Shown: positions 45,779 through 54,254, counted from the first letter of the stretch. The stretch: DNA of 64,000 nucleotides from UBA2357 sp041916775 (GCA_041916775.1 JAYRYZ010000002.1:62001-126000), one strand, 5' to 3'. Numbers and translations are program-made. Notes: generated from the sequence alone by a model not told the origin.

Positions 45779-45912
45779 GGCTGGCGGTGCTTGGCGCGGT
45801 CCTGTTCTTCGTGGTACCGATTGGCAGCCTGTGGTTTCGCGAGGGGCGCCTCAGGTCGGACCTGGCGGCAGCCGCGCACGTCGTTGCGGGCATCTTCCTG
45901 TTGCGCCTGTGA
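45748..45912 (+). CDS. small two-helix membrane protein in the phosphonate cluster
   Basis: This 54-residue protein (MPSSSLTSGVRLAVLGAV...) starts 3 bases after the restored stop of the PbfA-like gene. It has two hydrophobic stretches, VRLAVLGAVLFFVVPIGSLW and LAAAAHVVAGIFLLRL, joined by a charged loop (FREGRLRSDL), so it is probably an inner-membrane hairpin protein. Many phosphonate-use clusters carry a small membrane protein of unknown role next to the regulator. I do not know its function. Tight spacing supports it being translated as part of the phnR operon. Confidence 0.6.
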   Translation: MPSSSLTSGVRLAVLGAVLFFVVPIGSLWFREGRLRSDLAAAAHVVAGIFLLRL

Positions 45913-45918
45913 GCCGGG

Positions 45919-45936
45919 CTGTCATCTCACGGCAAT
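45919..45936 (+). promoter_or_regulatory. possible Pho box before the choice-of-anchor-I gene
   Basis: CTGTCAT (perfect half-site), four bases, then CGGCAAT (4 of 7 matches) have the 11-bp period of PhoB sites. No strong -10 lies at the expected distance. It is 59 bases before the ATG at 45995. The second repeat is poor, so this is a weak call. Confidence 0.4.
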
Positions 45937-45994
45937 GTTGCTGCAATCTGCAGCGGCTAAAACTCGTGACTTGCCCAACAAGGACGAGGACACC

Positions 45995-47431
45995 ATGAAG
46001 AAGACCGTGCAAGCCCTGGCGATCGCCGCCGCACTGCTCCCCACCAGCCTGCTCGCCCATGAGCGCGGACTCGCGTTCGAGCGCGTGTGGTCCTACGACC
46101 ACGGCGTCACCCCGGGGCAGGCCTCGGAGATTCCCGCCTACGACGCCCGCACCCACACGCTGTGGGTGGCTGGTGTGGTCGGCGTGGATGTGTTGGACGC
46201 AAAAACCGGCGCGCTGATCGAACATATCGACACCAGCGCCCAGGGGCTCGTCAACAGCGTGGCGATTCACAACGGGCTTGCGGCGCTCGCGCTGGAGTCC
46301 GCCAACCGTACCGAGCCTGGTGTGGTGCTGTTCTACGATACCCGCACCCGTCAGCCCAGCGGCCGCAGCGTGCGCGTCGAAGTCGGTGCCCTACCGGACA
46401 TGCTGACCTTCACCCCGGACGGTCGCAAGCTGCTGGTCGCGAACGAGGCCACGCCGTCCGCCTACGGTGCGCGCATCGGCAGCGATGTGCCCCGCGTCTA
46501 CGGCACGCAGCCCGAGGAGATCGATCCGGCCGGCAGTGTCAGCATCATCGATGTCAACAAGCGCACCGTGCTCGCGACCGCAGGCTTTGCCGGCGTGCCG
46601 CTGGAAGGCGAGAACCTGCGCCTCGATACCGGCATGGACTTCGAACCCGAATACATCGCCGTGTCGCAGGACGGACGCACCGCGTACGTGACGCTGCAGG
46701 AAGCCAATGCCGTCGGCGTGCTGGATATTCGCGCCGGCAGCTTCCGCAAGGTGGTCGGGCTGGGCGCCAAGGACTTCGGCGCCGAGGGCAACCAGATCGA
46801 TCCGCTCGACGACGGCACGGTGTCCTTCATCTCGCCGGATGTGAAAGGTCTCTACATGCCGGATTCGATCGCGAGCTACAAGGCGCGCGGGCGCACCTAT
46901 CTGGTGATGGCCAACGAGGGCGACTTCCGCGAGGACGACGGCGACCGCTCCGCGGCGAGCAGCCTGGGCGCGAGCGCGCCGCTGAACCGCTTGCGCGTGT
47001 CGAACACCGATTCGAGTCCGGGCGATCTCTATGCGGCGGGGGGGCGCTCGTTCTCGATCCGGGATGCGGACGGCAACCTGGTCTACGACAGCGGCGACAT
47101 TCTCGACAAGGCCGCGCACGCGCTCGAGATCTACGACGACGGCCGCAGCCGCGACAAGGGGGTGGAGCCGGAAGGCGTTGCGCTGCTCGAGTTGCGTGGC
47201 CGCACCTATGCTTTCATCGGCCTGGAGCGCACGACCAAGAGCGCGGTCGCCGTGTTCGACATCACCGATCCGCGTTCGGCCGAGTATGTCGACATGCTGG
47301 TCGGTGAGGACGACCTGTCGCCGGAAGGGTTGTACACTTTCAGCCACCGCGGGCAGCATTACCTGGCCGTCGCCAACGAGGTGTCGAACACGACCTCGCT
47401 GTATCGCATCGATACCGCCCGCCGCAAGTAG
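45995..47431 (+). CDS. exported choice-of-anchor-I family beta-propeller protein
   Basis: This 478-residue exported protein has a signal peptide MKKTVQALAIAAALLPTSLLA. The mature part resembles the choice-of-anchor-I domain, a beta-propeller-like module sometimes annotated as alkaline phosphatase or as mesenchyme-specific cell surface glycoprotein. Recognisable parts are EIPAYDARTHTLWVAG, LPDMLTFTPDGRKLLVANEATPS, PAGSVSIIDV, MPDSIASYKARGRTYLVMANEGDFRED and GVEPEGVALLELRGRTYAFIGLERT. No known phosphatase catalytic motif is evident. The start has GAGGA at good spacing. It lies between the phosphonate operon and a strong hairpin. A role in phosphate scavenging is possible by context only. Confidence 0.75.
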   Translation: MKKTVQALAIAAALLPTSLLAHERGLAFERVWSYDHGVTPGQASEIPAYDARTHTLWVAGVVGVDVLDAKTGALIEHIDTSAQGLVNSVAIHNGLAALALESANRTEPGVVLFYDTRTRQPSGRSVRVEVGALPDMLTFTPDGRKLLVANEATPSAYGARIGSDVPRVYGTQPEEIDPAGSVSIIDVNKRTVLATAGFAGVPLEGENLRLDTGMDFEPEYIAVSQDGRTAYVTLQEANAVGVLDIRAGSFRKVVGLGAKDFGAEGNQIDPLDDGTVSFISPDVKGLYMPDSIASYKARGRTYLVMANEGDFREDDGDRSAASSLGASAPLNRLRVSNTDSSPGDLYAAGGRSFSIRDADGNLVYDSGDILDKAAHALEIYDDGRSRDKGVEPEGVALLELRGRTYAFIGLERTTKSAVAVFDITDPRSAEYVDMLVGEDDLSPEGLYTFSHRGQHYLAVANEVSNTTSLYRIDTARRK

Positions 47432-47443
47432 TGACAGCGCTGT

Positions 47444-47476
47444 GCGATCCGGCGGGTGATCCGTCCGCCGGGTCGC
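47444..47476 (+). terminator. strong hairpin after the choice-of-anchor-I gene
   Basis: GCGATCCGGCGG and CCGCCGGGTCGC form a 12-bp stem with one G-T pair and a 9-base loop, starting 13 bases past the stop codon. No T-run follows, so it is either an inefficient intrinsic terminator or an mRNA 3' end hairpin. Confidence 0.55.
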
Positions 47477-47507
47477 ATAGCGTATCCTTGTGACATGGAT
47501 GTTACGG

Positions 47508-47522
47508 GAAAATGACATTTTC
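47508..47522. promoter_or_regulatory. palindromic operator-like site
   Basis: GAAAATG-A-CATTTTC is a perfect inverted repeat with 7-base arms in an AT-rich patch. It lies 20 bases before a TATAAG hexamer (47542-47547) and about 100 bases before the ATG of the basic protein gene. It could bind a dimeric regulator of that gene; the protein itself has a helical C-terminal domain suited to DNA binding. Confidence 0.45.
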
Positions 47523-47619
47523 GGAAGTTTTCCGGTGGTGATATAAGTTCGCTCCACCGCAGCCGACAACCGTGATCCGCGGGGCTGCGGCAGACGAACA
47601 TCACCAGCAAGGAAAACGG

Positions 47620-48312
47620 ATGAGCAGCAAGAACAGCAAGATGGCCTCGGCCTTGCGTGCCGGGTTGGGGAAGGAAGACGCGGCGCTCGCCGAGCGGCTT
47701 CCCGACGTGCCGGCGGAATCGGCTGGACCAGTGGCGGCTGACGCGCCTGCGGTGGCGGTGAGCCCTGCCCCGGTGGGCCAGAGCGTGCCGCCAGCGGCTG
47801 GGCCGACACAGCCCGCAGACCAGGCAGTGAAAACGTCGGCACCGAAGCCCGAGCCGGGCAATTCCGCAGCGCGTCGCAAGGCGACCCCTGTGAAGGCGGC
47901 CGCCGCGCCGGCAGAGGCCGTGCCGACGCCCTCTGCGAAGGCGAAGCCGGCTTCCGGCGGCAGCCCCGCAGCGTCGACAAAAGTCCCGGCAAAGAAGCTT
48001 GCGGCGCGCGCCGCTCCGAGGGCGGAGACCGTTCCGCCAATCGTCGACGTCGGCATCGCGCCCTCGCGTGATCCCATCCGACGCAAGTCTGCCAAGGGCG
48101 TGAAGGAATCGTTCAGGATGCTTGCGGTCGAGCACCGCCGCCTGAAGTTGCTGCGCGCGAGCCTTGCCGTCTCGCGCAAGAAGCCCGGCCGTTCCGACAT
48201 GTTGAGGGTGGCATTGAACCTGCTCGAGGCGTGCGACAAGGCCGAACTCGTACGTCTCCTCGACACACTGCCGCCCATGGCAGCAGACAGGAAGGGCGGC
48301 AAGAAGCGCTGA
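47620..48312 (+). CDS. Ala/Pro/Lys-rich basic protein with helical C-terminal domain
   Basis: I do not recognise a named family. The 230-residue product starts at MSSKNSKMASALRAGLGKED, preceded by AAGGA. Residues 30-145 are low-complexity, rich in Ala, Pro, Lys and Ser, and resemble the disordered tails of histone H1-like bacterial proteins. The last 75 residues are ordered-looking and helical: KGVKESFRMLAVEHRRLKLL, RKKPGRSDMLRVALNLLEAC and KAELVRLLDTLPPM. Their pattern (short beta-like segment, then two helices, with GRSDMLRVAL) recalls ribbon-helix-helix DNA-binding domains. A nucleoid-associated or polymer-granule role is possible, but neither is shown. It is preceded by a palindromic site. 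Confidence 0.6.
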   Translation: MSSKNSKMASALRAGLGKEDAALAERLPDVPAESAGPVAADAPAVAVSPAPVGQSVPPAAGPTQPADQAVKTSAPKPEPGNSAARRKATPVKAAAAPAEAVPTPSAKAKPASGGSPAASTKVPAKKLAARAAPRAETVPPIVDVGIAPSRDPIRRKSAKGVKESFRMLAVEHRRLKLLRASLAVSRKKPGRSDMLRVALNLLEACDKAELVRLLDTLPPMAADRKGGKKR

Positions 48313-48371
48313 GCGTGCGGGGCAGGGCATCGCGGCACCGTATCCGCTGGCGCCGATGGCCCTCACTGCAT

Positions 48372-50231
48372 CTAACCCGGCATTCTGCCGGTCTCGACGT
48401 GCAGCCCGCTCTCGACCTGTTTTGCATGTTTCTTTGCGATCGCGGCGGCCGATGCGACGTCCTCCGGTGAGCGCAGTTCGCCGGGGGAAATCACGACCGC
48501 ACCGACGGCGACGGACGTGAGCGGAAAGAACGTCCTCCATCCCTGACGGTCTTCGCTCTCGAATCCCCCGCGCGAGATGTCCTGGGCGCTGAACAGGGTT
48601 CTCGCAGCCGCATTGAATGCCGCGATGCACGCGCGTGTGCGTCGCTCCCAGTCGTCGCTCTGGAACAGCACCACAAAGTCGTCGCCGCCCACGTGCCCGA
48701 CGAAATCGCAGCAAGGGTCGCAGTGTTCCTGAATCGTCCGCGCCAACAGCTTGATCATCTCGTCGCCACGCCAATAGCCGTAAAGGTCGTTGAAGGGCTT
48801 GAAGTTGTTCAGGTCGAAGTAGCAGCTCGCGAATCGCGCTTTCGACCTGATCAGCCTCCGGATATGTTCGGTGATCGGGATATTGCCGGGCAGGAACGTC
48901 AGCGGGTTCGCATGCCGTGCCGCCTCGATGCGCCGTTCGGTGACCGCGCGGACCAGGCTCTCGCCAGTGGCCAGCCCCCGGTAGCGTCCGGCGTCGGTGA
49001 CGATGAAGCCCTGCGAAAGGTAACGCTGATCCTCGCCGGCGAGCATGCCGACCATGGAATCGATGGGCAGCGAGGCCTCGATGCGGATCGGCGTGGCGTT
49101 CATGAGCTTGCTGCATGGGCTGCGTCCATGCAGATCCTGAAAGTACGGATGGGCGTAGCGGTCGAGAAACTCGCGCCGGTTGATGAGCCCGAGCGGATAG
49201 TCGTCCTCGACGACAGCGATGCCGTGCAGATCCGGGTTGCGATGAAACAGGCGCCGCACCGACTCGTTGGATTGTGCCGGCGACACAGTCGGGGCTGCGA
49301 CGACGAGTTTCGCCACCGTTTCGGAGAGCGGTCTGCGGGAGGCCGCCTCCGGCAGTATCGCGATCTTGCTCGAGCCCAGCACGGCCAGCACGGCATCCGA
49401 CACCGCGCTGACGGGTGTCGGTTCAGGACGTCCGAGCAGATAGCCCTGCGCATACTCGCAGCCGAGATCACGCAGCACGGCGAGCTCGCGCAGGTCCTCC
49501 ACGCCCTCCGCGACGATCAGCGTCCCGAAGCGCTGGGCGAGCGTCTGGATGGTGCGCAGCGCCTCGACCTTGCGGCTGTCCAGGTGGATGTCGTGAATGA
49601 AGTACTTGTCCACCTTCACCACCGCCGGTTGCAGCTGGGGCCACAGGCGCAGGCTGGAGCGTCCGTCGCCGAAGTCGTCCAGCGCGAGGCCGATCCCCTG
49701 GTGGGCAAGCATCTCGATGGCGTGTTGCAGGGCCTCGGGGTCGCTGACCCGTTCGTGTTCGGTGAGCTCGAACATCACCCGCGAGGGGGGTATGGAGGCC
49801 CGATGCAACAGCCTGAACAGCGTCGCGCCGTGATCCGCGGCGAGCGCCGCAAGGGTCGCCGCACCCGTGTTGATGAACACCTTGCCGCCCAGCTTGCGTT
49901 TGCCGAATGCGGCGATTGCGTGCTCTATCGCGAGTCGTTCGAGCTCCAGGCAGCGGTTCTGGCGCATCGCCAGCTCGATCAGCTGATCGGCCCGGATGGC
50001 TCCCAGCCTCGGCGGCACCCGCATCAGCGTCTCGAAGCCGAAGACCTTGCCACCCGCGATCTGCACGATGGGTTGGAACACGATGTCGAGCTCGCGCGTC
50101 TTCAGAATCTGATCGAGCACAGCGTCGGGTGCAGTCGTCGCCTGCCTGTGGTTCCTGTCTGCGTCGGGCGGTCCGAGCAGCCACTTGCTGTGTGGTCGTG
50201 CAGAGGGCAGCATGGCAGGATTGGATGGCAT
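48372..50231 (-). CDS. EAL-CBS-GGDEF cyclic-di-GMP signalling protein
   Basis: This protein of about 619 residues has an N-terminal EAL domain (about 35-280), a central CBS-pair region (about 300-430) and a C-terminal GGDEF domain (about 445-600). The EAL domain keeps the residues expected for an active phosphodiesterase: the glutamate of FGFETLMR (ETL for EAL), INTGAATL, FELTEHERV, LALDDFGDG, KVDKYFI, AEGVED and AQGYLLGRP. The GGDEF signature reads GGDDF in VGHVGGDDFVVLF, a conservative variant that may still work or serve regulation. It resembles soluble EAL-CBS-GGDEF proteins of betaproteobacteria. The start at 50231 is the first ATG; ribosome-binding support is poor and an upstream TTG is possible. 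It is divergent from the RavA-like gene. Confidence 0.88.
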   Translation of the reverse strand: MPSNPAMLPSARPHSKWLLGPPDADRNHRQATTAPDAVLDQILKTRELDIVFQPIVQIAGGKVFGFETLMRVPPRLGAIRADQLIELAMRQNRCLELERLAIEHAIAAFGKRKLGGKVFINTGAATLAALAADHGATLFRLLHRASIPPSRVMFELTEHERVSDPEALQHAIEMLAHQGIGLALDDFGDGRSSLRLWPQLQPAVVKVDKYFIHDIHLDSRKVEALRTIQTLAQRFGTLIVAEGVEDLRELAVLRDLGCEYAQGYLLGRPEPTPVSAVSDAVLAVLGSSKIAILPEAASRRPLSETVAKLVVAAPTVSPAQSNESVRRLFHRNPDLHGIAVVEDDYPLGLINRREFLDRYAHPYFQDLHGRSPCSKLMNATPIRIEASLPIDSMVGMLAGEDQRYLSQGFIVTDAGRYRGLATGESLVRAVTERRIEAARHANPLTFLPGNIPITEHIRRLIRSKARFASCYFDLNNFKPFNDLYGYWRGDEMIKLLARTIQEHCDPCCDFVGHVGGDDFVVLFQSDDWERRTRACIAAFNAAARTLFSAQDISRGGFESEDRQGWRTFFPLTSVAVGAVVISPGELRSPEDVASAAAIAKKHAKQVESGLHVETGRMPG

Positions 50232-50419
50232 GTCTGTGTGAGGCGCATTGGTGTGGAGGGCAGCGTGCAATGTTCACATCGATGTGTTACCGCTCTTCGT
50301 GTCCGATCAGCGCTTCGCCTTGATCCGGATCGTATACAACGCTGCCAAAGCGGTTGAGAATAGCCCGCGATCCACATCGAACGCCCTTGGATGCCGCATG
50401 GCGGCTGGGAATCGCGAGC

Positions 50420-51814
50420 ATGACCCAACTCACTCACCTCACGCGGCGCATCGCAGCGCTGGCCGTGCAACTTGAGACCGGCCTCGTCGAGCGGCGGCTC
50501 GCCGTTCGGCTGGTGCTGCTCGCGGCGCTCGCGGGCGAGCACAGCCTGCTGATCGGCCCGCCCGGCACTGCCAAGAGCGCGCTCGCGCGGCGCCTGCATG
50601 CGGCCTTCAGCGGGGCGCGCTATTTCGAGCGACTGCTGACACGCTTTTCGGTGCCGGAGGAGTTGTTCGGGCCGCTGTCGATCAGCGCGCTCGAACAGGA
50701 CCGCTACGAGCGGCATGTCGAGGGCTTTCTGCCGGATGCGTCGATCGCCTTCATCGACGAGGTGTTCAAGGCCAATAGCGCGATCCTCAACGCGTTGCTG
50801 ACGCTGCTCAACGAGCGCGAGTTCGACAACGGCGCGGGGCGCATCCGCTGCCCGCTGATCAGCGTGGTCGGCGCCACCAACGAGGTGCCGGACGACGAGG
50901 TGGCCGAGGCCTTTTTCGACCGATTCCTGCTGCGTCTGCCGGTCGCACCGGTCAGCGATGCGGGCTTCGCGCGCCTGCTCGCGCTCGAAGGCGAGACACT
51001 GCCTGCGCTCGACGACGCGCTGCGCGGTGAGGATCTCGCCGCGCTGGAGCGGGCGGCGGTGGGGGTGACGCTCGATGGCGAGGTCATCGGGCTGCTGGGC
51101 GAGCTGCGCGTGTGGCTCAATCAGGGCGGCCACTATGTCTCCGATCGACGCTGGGTGAAGATCGCCGGTCTGCTGCGTACTGCGGCGGCAACAGAAGGCC
51201 GCGTTACGGTCGCGGTGTGGGATCTGTGCCTGCTACCATGGTGTCTGGGCGCCGAGGCCGATGTTCAGCGTGCGGTGGGCGAATGGCTCGCGAATCGCCT
51301 CGGCGTGAGCGGGCGCTTGTCACCGGAGCGCATCGGCCGCGTGGTCGAGGCCTTCGAAGCGCAGCTGGAGGCGGAGCGCCAGGCCAACGACCTCGACTAC
51401 GACGCCGAGGGGCGGCTGCGCTTTTCAGCCACCGAGCTCGCGGGCGAGATCGGGGATGCCAAGGGCGGGGCGGGCGCGCTGCGGCTCACGCATTCGCGCA
51501 AGCGCCGCTATGGGGCCTGCCACATCGCAGCGCGGCTCGCCCAGATCGACGACGCGCTGGCGCGAATCGCAGCCTATGCGGAGGAGGTGGCCGCGTACCG
51601 GGCGGATTTCCGGCGGCATGCTGCGCAGGCGATCTGGCTCGACGAGGTGCTTGCTGCGGACATCGACACACGGCTTGCCGAAACCGCCGAGGGCGTCGCC
51701 AGTCTGCACGCACGCCTCGCCGCGGCGCGTGCCGGCTTCGAGCGCCTGCCACGCCTGGACGCGGATCCCGGTGTCGTGCCCGAGCCGGTGGTTTGCGATG
51801 CGCTCGATGCCTGA
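50420..51814 (+). CDS. RavA-like MoxR-family AAA+ ATPase
   Basis: This 464-residue ATPase has Walker A G46-PPGTAKS, the RavA-typical segment RFSVPEELFGPLSISALEQDRYERHVEGFLP, Walker B at 110-114 (AFIDE) with VFKANSAILNALLTLLNERE, sensor 1 GATNEVP and the arginine-finger region AFFDRFLLRL. The C-terminal half has YVSDRRWVKIAGLLRTAA, as in RavA, and a coiled-coil-like end. RavA hexamers act with the VWA protein ViaA, classically on respiratory complexes and envelope stress. The start MTQLTHLTRR overlaps no other gene. Its stop overlaps the next gene's start by 8 bases. Confidence 0.86.
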   Translation: MTQLTHLTRRIAALAVQLETGLVERRLAVRLVLLAALAGEHSLLIGPPGTAKSALARRLHAAFSGARYFERLLTRFSVPEELFGPLSISALEQDRYERHVEGFLPDASIAFIDEVFKANSAILNALLTLLNEREFDNGAGRIRCPLISVVGATNEVPDDEVAEAFFDRFLLRLPVAPVSDAGFARLLALEGETLPALDDALRGEDLAALERAAVGVTLDGEVIGLLGELRVWLNQGGHYVSDRRWVKIAGLLRTAAATEGRVTVAVWDLCLLPWCLGAEADVQRAVGEWLANRLGVSGRLSPERIGRVVEAFEAQLEAERQANDLDYDAEGRLRFSATELAGEIGDAKGGAGALRLTHSRKRRYGACHIAARLAQIDDALARIAAYAEEVAAYRADFRRHAAQAIWLDEVLAADIDTRLAETAEGVASLHARLAAARAGFERLPRLDADPGVVPEPVVCDALDA

Positions 51815-53375
51815 CAGCATGCACGAGAATCCACCGCCCTCGCGCCTCTTCGCAACACGGGAGGCCGAACTGGCTGCGCTGCCACGCTTGCCGCGCAGCC
51901 TGTGGCTGGGCGGGCTGACGCACACCACCGGCTGGCTCGTGCCACGGCTGGAGGCGCTGGACGACTGGCAGCAGGCCTTGCTGCGAGGCAAGGTGCCCCG
52001 GGCACCGGCGTGGCCGGCGGATGGTCTGGCCGAGGCGGTGGTCGCTCTGGTCCGCGAGCTGGAGTTGCCGGATTTCTGCGCGGAGCGCCCGGATCTGGTC
52101 GAGATGGTGCTGCAGAGCCTCCTCTTCCACCTCGACCTGATCGTCGATTACCGCGACCGCGGCGCAGGTGTGGCCGAGGCGCGCACGCGGGCGCTGGAGG
52201 CTTTTCGTGCCGACTGGGCGGAGCGCTGCGGCACGATGCGCGGCCTGGTGGAGATCTTCGGGGACCTCGGCGACCTCCTCAAGCACTGCCGCTGGGACAT
52301 GCTCAACGGCCTGCTGCGCTCGGCCGGTTGGCAGGAGGTGGTGCGCATCCGCAAGCTGATCGAGTCCCTCCCGGAACTCGCCCGGCTGATCCGCGGACTG
52401 GGTCGCAGCCGCCCGGGTGAAGCCTTCGACCCGGATGCGCGCAGCGCCGTCCCGGCGATCGAGGAGAGCAGCGCGCCATCCAGCCATGCCGAGGAGGTGC
52501 ACGTGCCCGACCTGCCCGGCGAGACGCGCGGCGTGATGCGCTCCGGGCGCATTCCGCGCATGCTGCCTGCCGAGGCGATGTTGCTCGCCCATCCGCGCCT
52601 GCGCCTGGTATGGCACGCGCGCCGCGCCGAGCGCACCCTCCTGTGCTACGAGGACGACGACCGCATGCGCGAGATCCGCCATGCGCCGGCGCTGGTGCTG
52701 CGGCCGAGCCCCGAGCCGGCGCCGGAGCGGCGGCTGGAGCTGGGGCCGATGCTGGTGTGCGTGGATACCTCCGGCTCGATGCAGGGTGGCGCGGAGAGTG
52801 TTGCGAAGGCGGTGGTGCTGGAGGCGGTGCGTGCTGCGCACGCCGGCCGACGCGCCTGCCATGTGTTCGCCTTCAGCGGCCCGGACGAAGTGGTCGAACG
52901 GGTGCTGAACCTGGATGAGGACGGGCTGGAGTCGCTCACCCGGTTCCTTGGCCAGAGCTTCAGCGGCGGCACCGACATCGGCGGGCCGCTCGAGCGCTGT
53001 CTCGCCAGGCTGGAGGACGAGGCATGGCAGCTTGCCGATCTCCTCATCGCCTCGGACGGCGAGTTCGGCGCCACGCCGGCGCTCGCGGCGCGGGTGGCGG
53101 CGGCCAAGGCTGCCCACGGCTTGCGGGTGCAATCGGTGCTGATCGGCGACCGCGAGACGCTCGGCCTGCTGGAACTCGCCGACGACATCTTCTGGGTGCG
53201 CGACTGGCGTCGCTACGGGGGTGGCAGCAGCGATTCGCCGGTGCATAGCAAGAGCCTCACCGCGACCTATTTCCCCGGTGCCTTACGCAGCCCGGCGCGC
53301 CAGGCAGCGACGCTGACCGGCGCGGACGCATCCGCCGCGATCAGGGCGGGGCGGCGCGAACAGCAAACCCAGTGA
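51807..53375 (+). CDS. ViaA-like VWA domain protein
   Basis: This 522-residue protein has an N-terminal helical region (about 20-220, LPRSLWLGGLTHTTGWLVPRLEALDDW) and a C-terminal von Willebrand A domain (about 315-490). The MIDAS metal site is intact: D320-T-S-G-S (VCVDTSGSM), FSGGTDIGG with the threonine, and LIASDGEFG. The middle contains GVMRSGRIPRMLPAEAMLLAHPRLRLVWHARRAERTLLCYE, as in ViaA. It is translationally coupled to the RavA-like ATPase (8-base overlap) and forms the expected MoxR-VWA pair. A second in-frame ATG lies at 51819. Confidence 0.86.
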   Translation: MPDSMHENPPPSRLFATREAELAALPRLPRSLWLGGLTHTTGWLVPRLEALDDWQQALLRGKVPRAPAWPADGLAEAVVALVRELELPDFCAERPDLVEMVLQSLLFHLDLIVDYRDRGAGVAEARTRALEAFRADWAERCGTMRGLVEIFGDLGDLLKHCRWDMLNGLLRSAGWQEVVRIRKLIESLPELARLIRGLGRSRPGEAFDPDARSAVPAIEESSAPSSHAEEVHVPDLPGETRGVMRSGRIPRMLPAEAMLLAHPRLRLVWHARRAERTLLCYEDDDRMREIRHAPALVLRPSPEPAPERRLELGPMLVCVDTSGSMQGGAESVAKAVVLEAVRAAHAGRRACHVFAFSGPDEVVERVLNLDEDGLESLTRFLGQSFSGGTDIGGPLERCLARLEDEAWQLADLLIASDGEFGATPALAARVAAAKAAHGLRVQSVLIGDRETLGLLELADDIFWVRDWRRYGGGSSDSPVHSKSLTATYFPGALRSPARQAATLTGADASAAIRAGRREQQTQ

Positions 53376-53408
53376 TCGGAGACGGCCAGGGTCGTCACAG
53401 GAGACAAC

Positions 53409-54254
53409 ATGTCCTTTGCAATTGAGATGATCGGCCTGTTGGTGCAGGTCGAGGCCGCGATCGGCCTGCCACGCTTGCGCGCGCTGCATCTGCCACCGGC
53501 CTCGGCGGCCGGGAGCAAGGGCGGCGAGTTCTGCGCGGTCGAGCTCGACGACGGCGCGATCGGCTTGTCGTACGTGTTGCTGGACGATGTCCTCGCGCGT
53601 CTGGGGTCGGAGCCCAGGTTCACCGCGTTGGGGGGGGCCGACGCGCTCGCGGTGGCACGATGCTTCGCAAAGGCCGATGCGGCCGAGCGCGCGCTGGGGC
53701 TTGCGTGCGTGAACGCGATCACGCACAGCCTGTTCGCGCGTGCCGGCTTCCGTCCGCTAGCGAGCAGCGATTCCCTGGCGGGGCTGGTACCAGCGCCGGG
53801 CGAGCGGGTGGGGATGATCGGCCTCTTCAGGCCGTTGGTGCGCCGCATTGCGGAGACGGGCGCCAGGCTGACGGTGCTGGAGCTGCGCGCCGATCTGGCC
53901 GGTGAGCATGACGGCGTCTGCGTCACGCTCGACCCGGTCGCGCTTGCGGACTGCCGGCAGGTGCTGTCGACCAGCACCGTGCTGCTCAACGACACGCTCG
54001 ACAAGGTGCTTGCGGTGTGCCGCAGCGCCGAGGCGTTCGTGATGGTCGGACCCTCGGCCGGCTGCCTGCCCGATCCGCTGTTTGCGCGGGGCGTGACCGC
54101 GATCGGCGGGACCTGGGTGCATGCGCGGGAAGCCTTCGTCGAGGCCTTCTGCAGCGGCGCCTCATGGAGCGCGCATGCTGACAAGGTCGTGCTGCCGGCA
54201 GTCGGCTATCCTGGTTTCGCTGCCTTGCTCGAGCGTGCGCGCTCGGCACGCTGA
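53409..54254 (+). CDS. DUF364 (putative heavy-metal chelation) protein
   Basis: This 281-residue protein has an N-terminal enolase-like part (DUF4213 type, about 1-110) and a C-terminal Rossmann-like DUF364 domain (about 125-265). Hallmarks are VGMIGLFRPLVRRIAETGARLTVLEL, LSTSTVLLNDTLDKVL and VGPSAGCLPDPLFARGVTAIGGTWV. A crystal structure of this family showed enolase-like and Rossmann-like folds and suggested heavy-metal chelation. The ATG has AGGAG at good spacing and lies 33 bases after the ViaA-like stop, so it is probably the third gene of the same operon. The combination of a MoxR ATPase, a VWA protein and a chelation-fold protein is unusual. Confidence 0.82.
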   Translation: MSFAIEMIGLLVQVEAAIGLPRLRALHLPPASAAGSKGGEFCAVELDDGAIGLSYVLLDDVLARLGSEPRFTALGGADALAVARCFAKADAAERALGLACVNAITHSLFARAGFRPLASSDSLAGLVPAPGERVGMIGLFRPLVRRIAETGARLTVLELRADLAGEHDGVCVTLDPVALADCRQVLSTSTVLLNDTLDKVLAVCRSAEAFVMVGPSAGCLPDPLFARGVTAIGGTWVHAREAFVEAFCSGASWSAHADKVVLPAVGYPGFAALLERARSAR

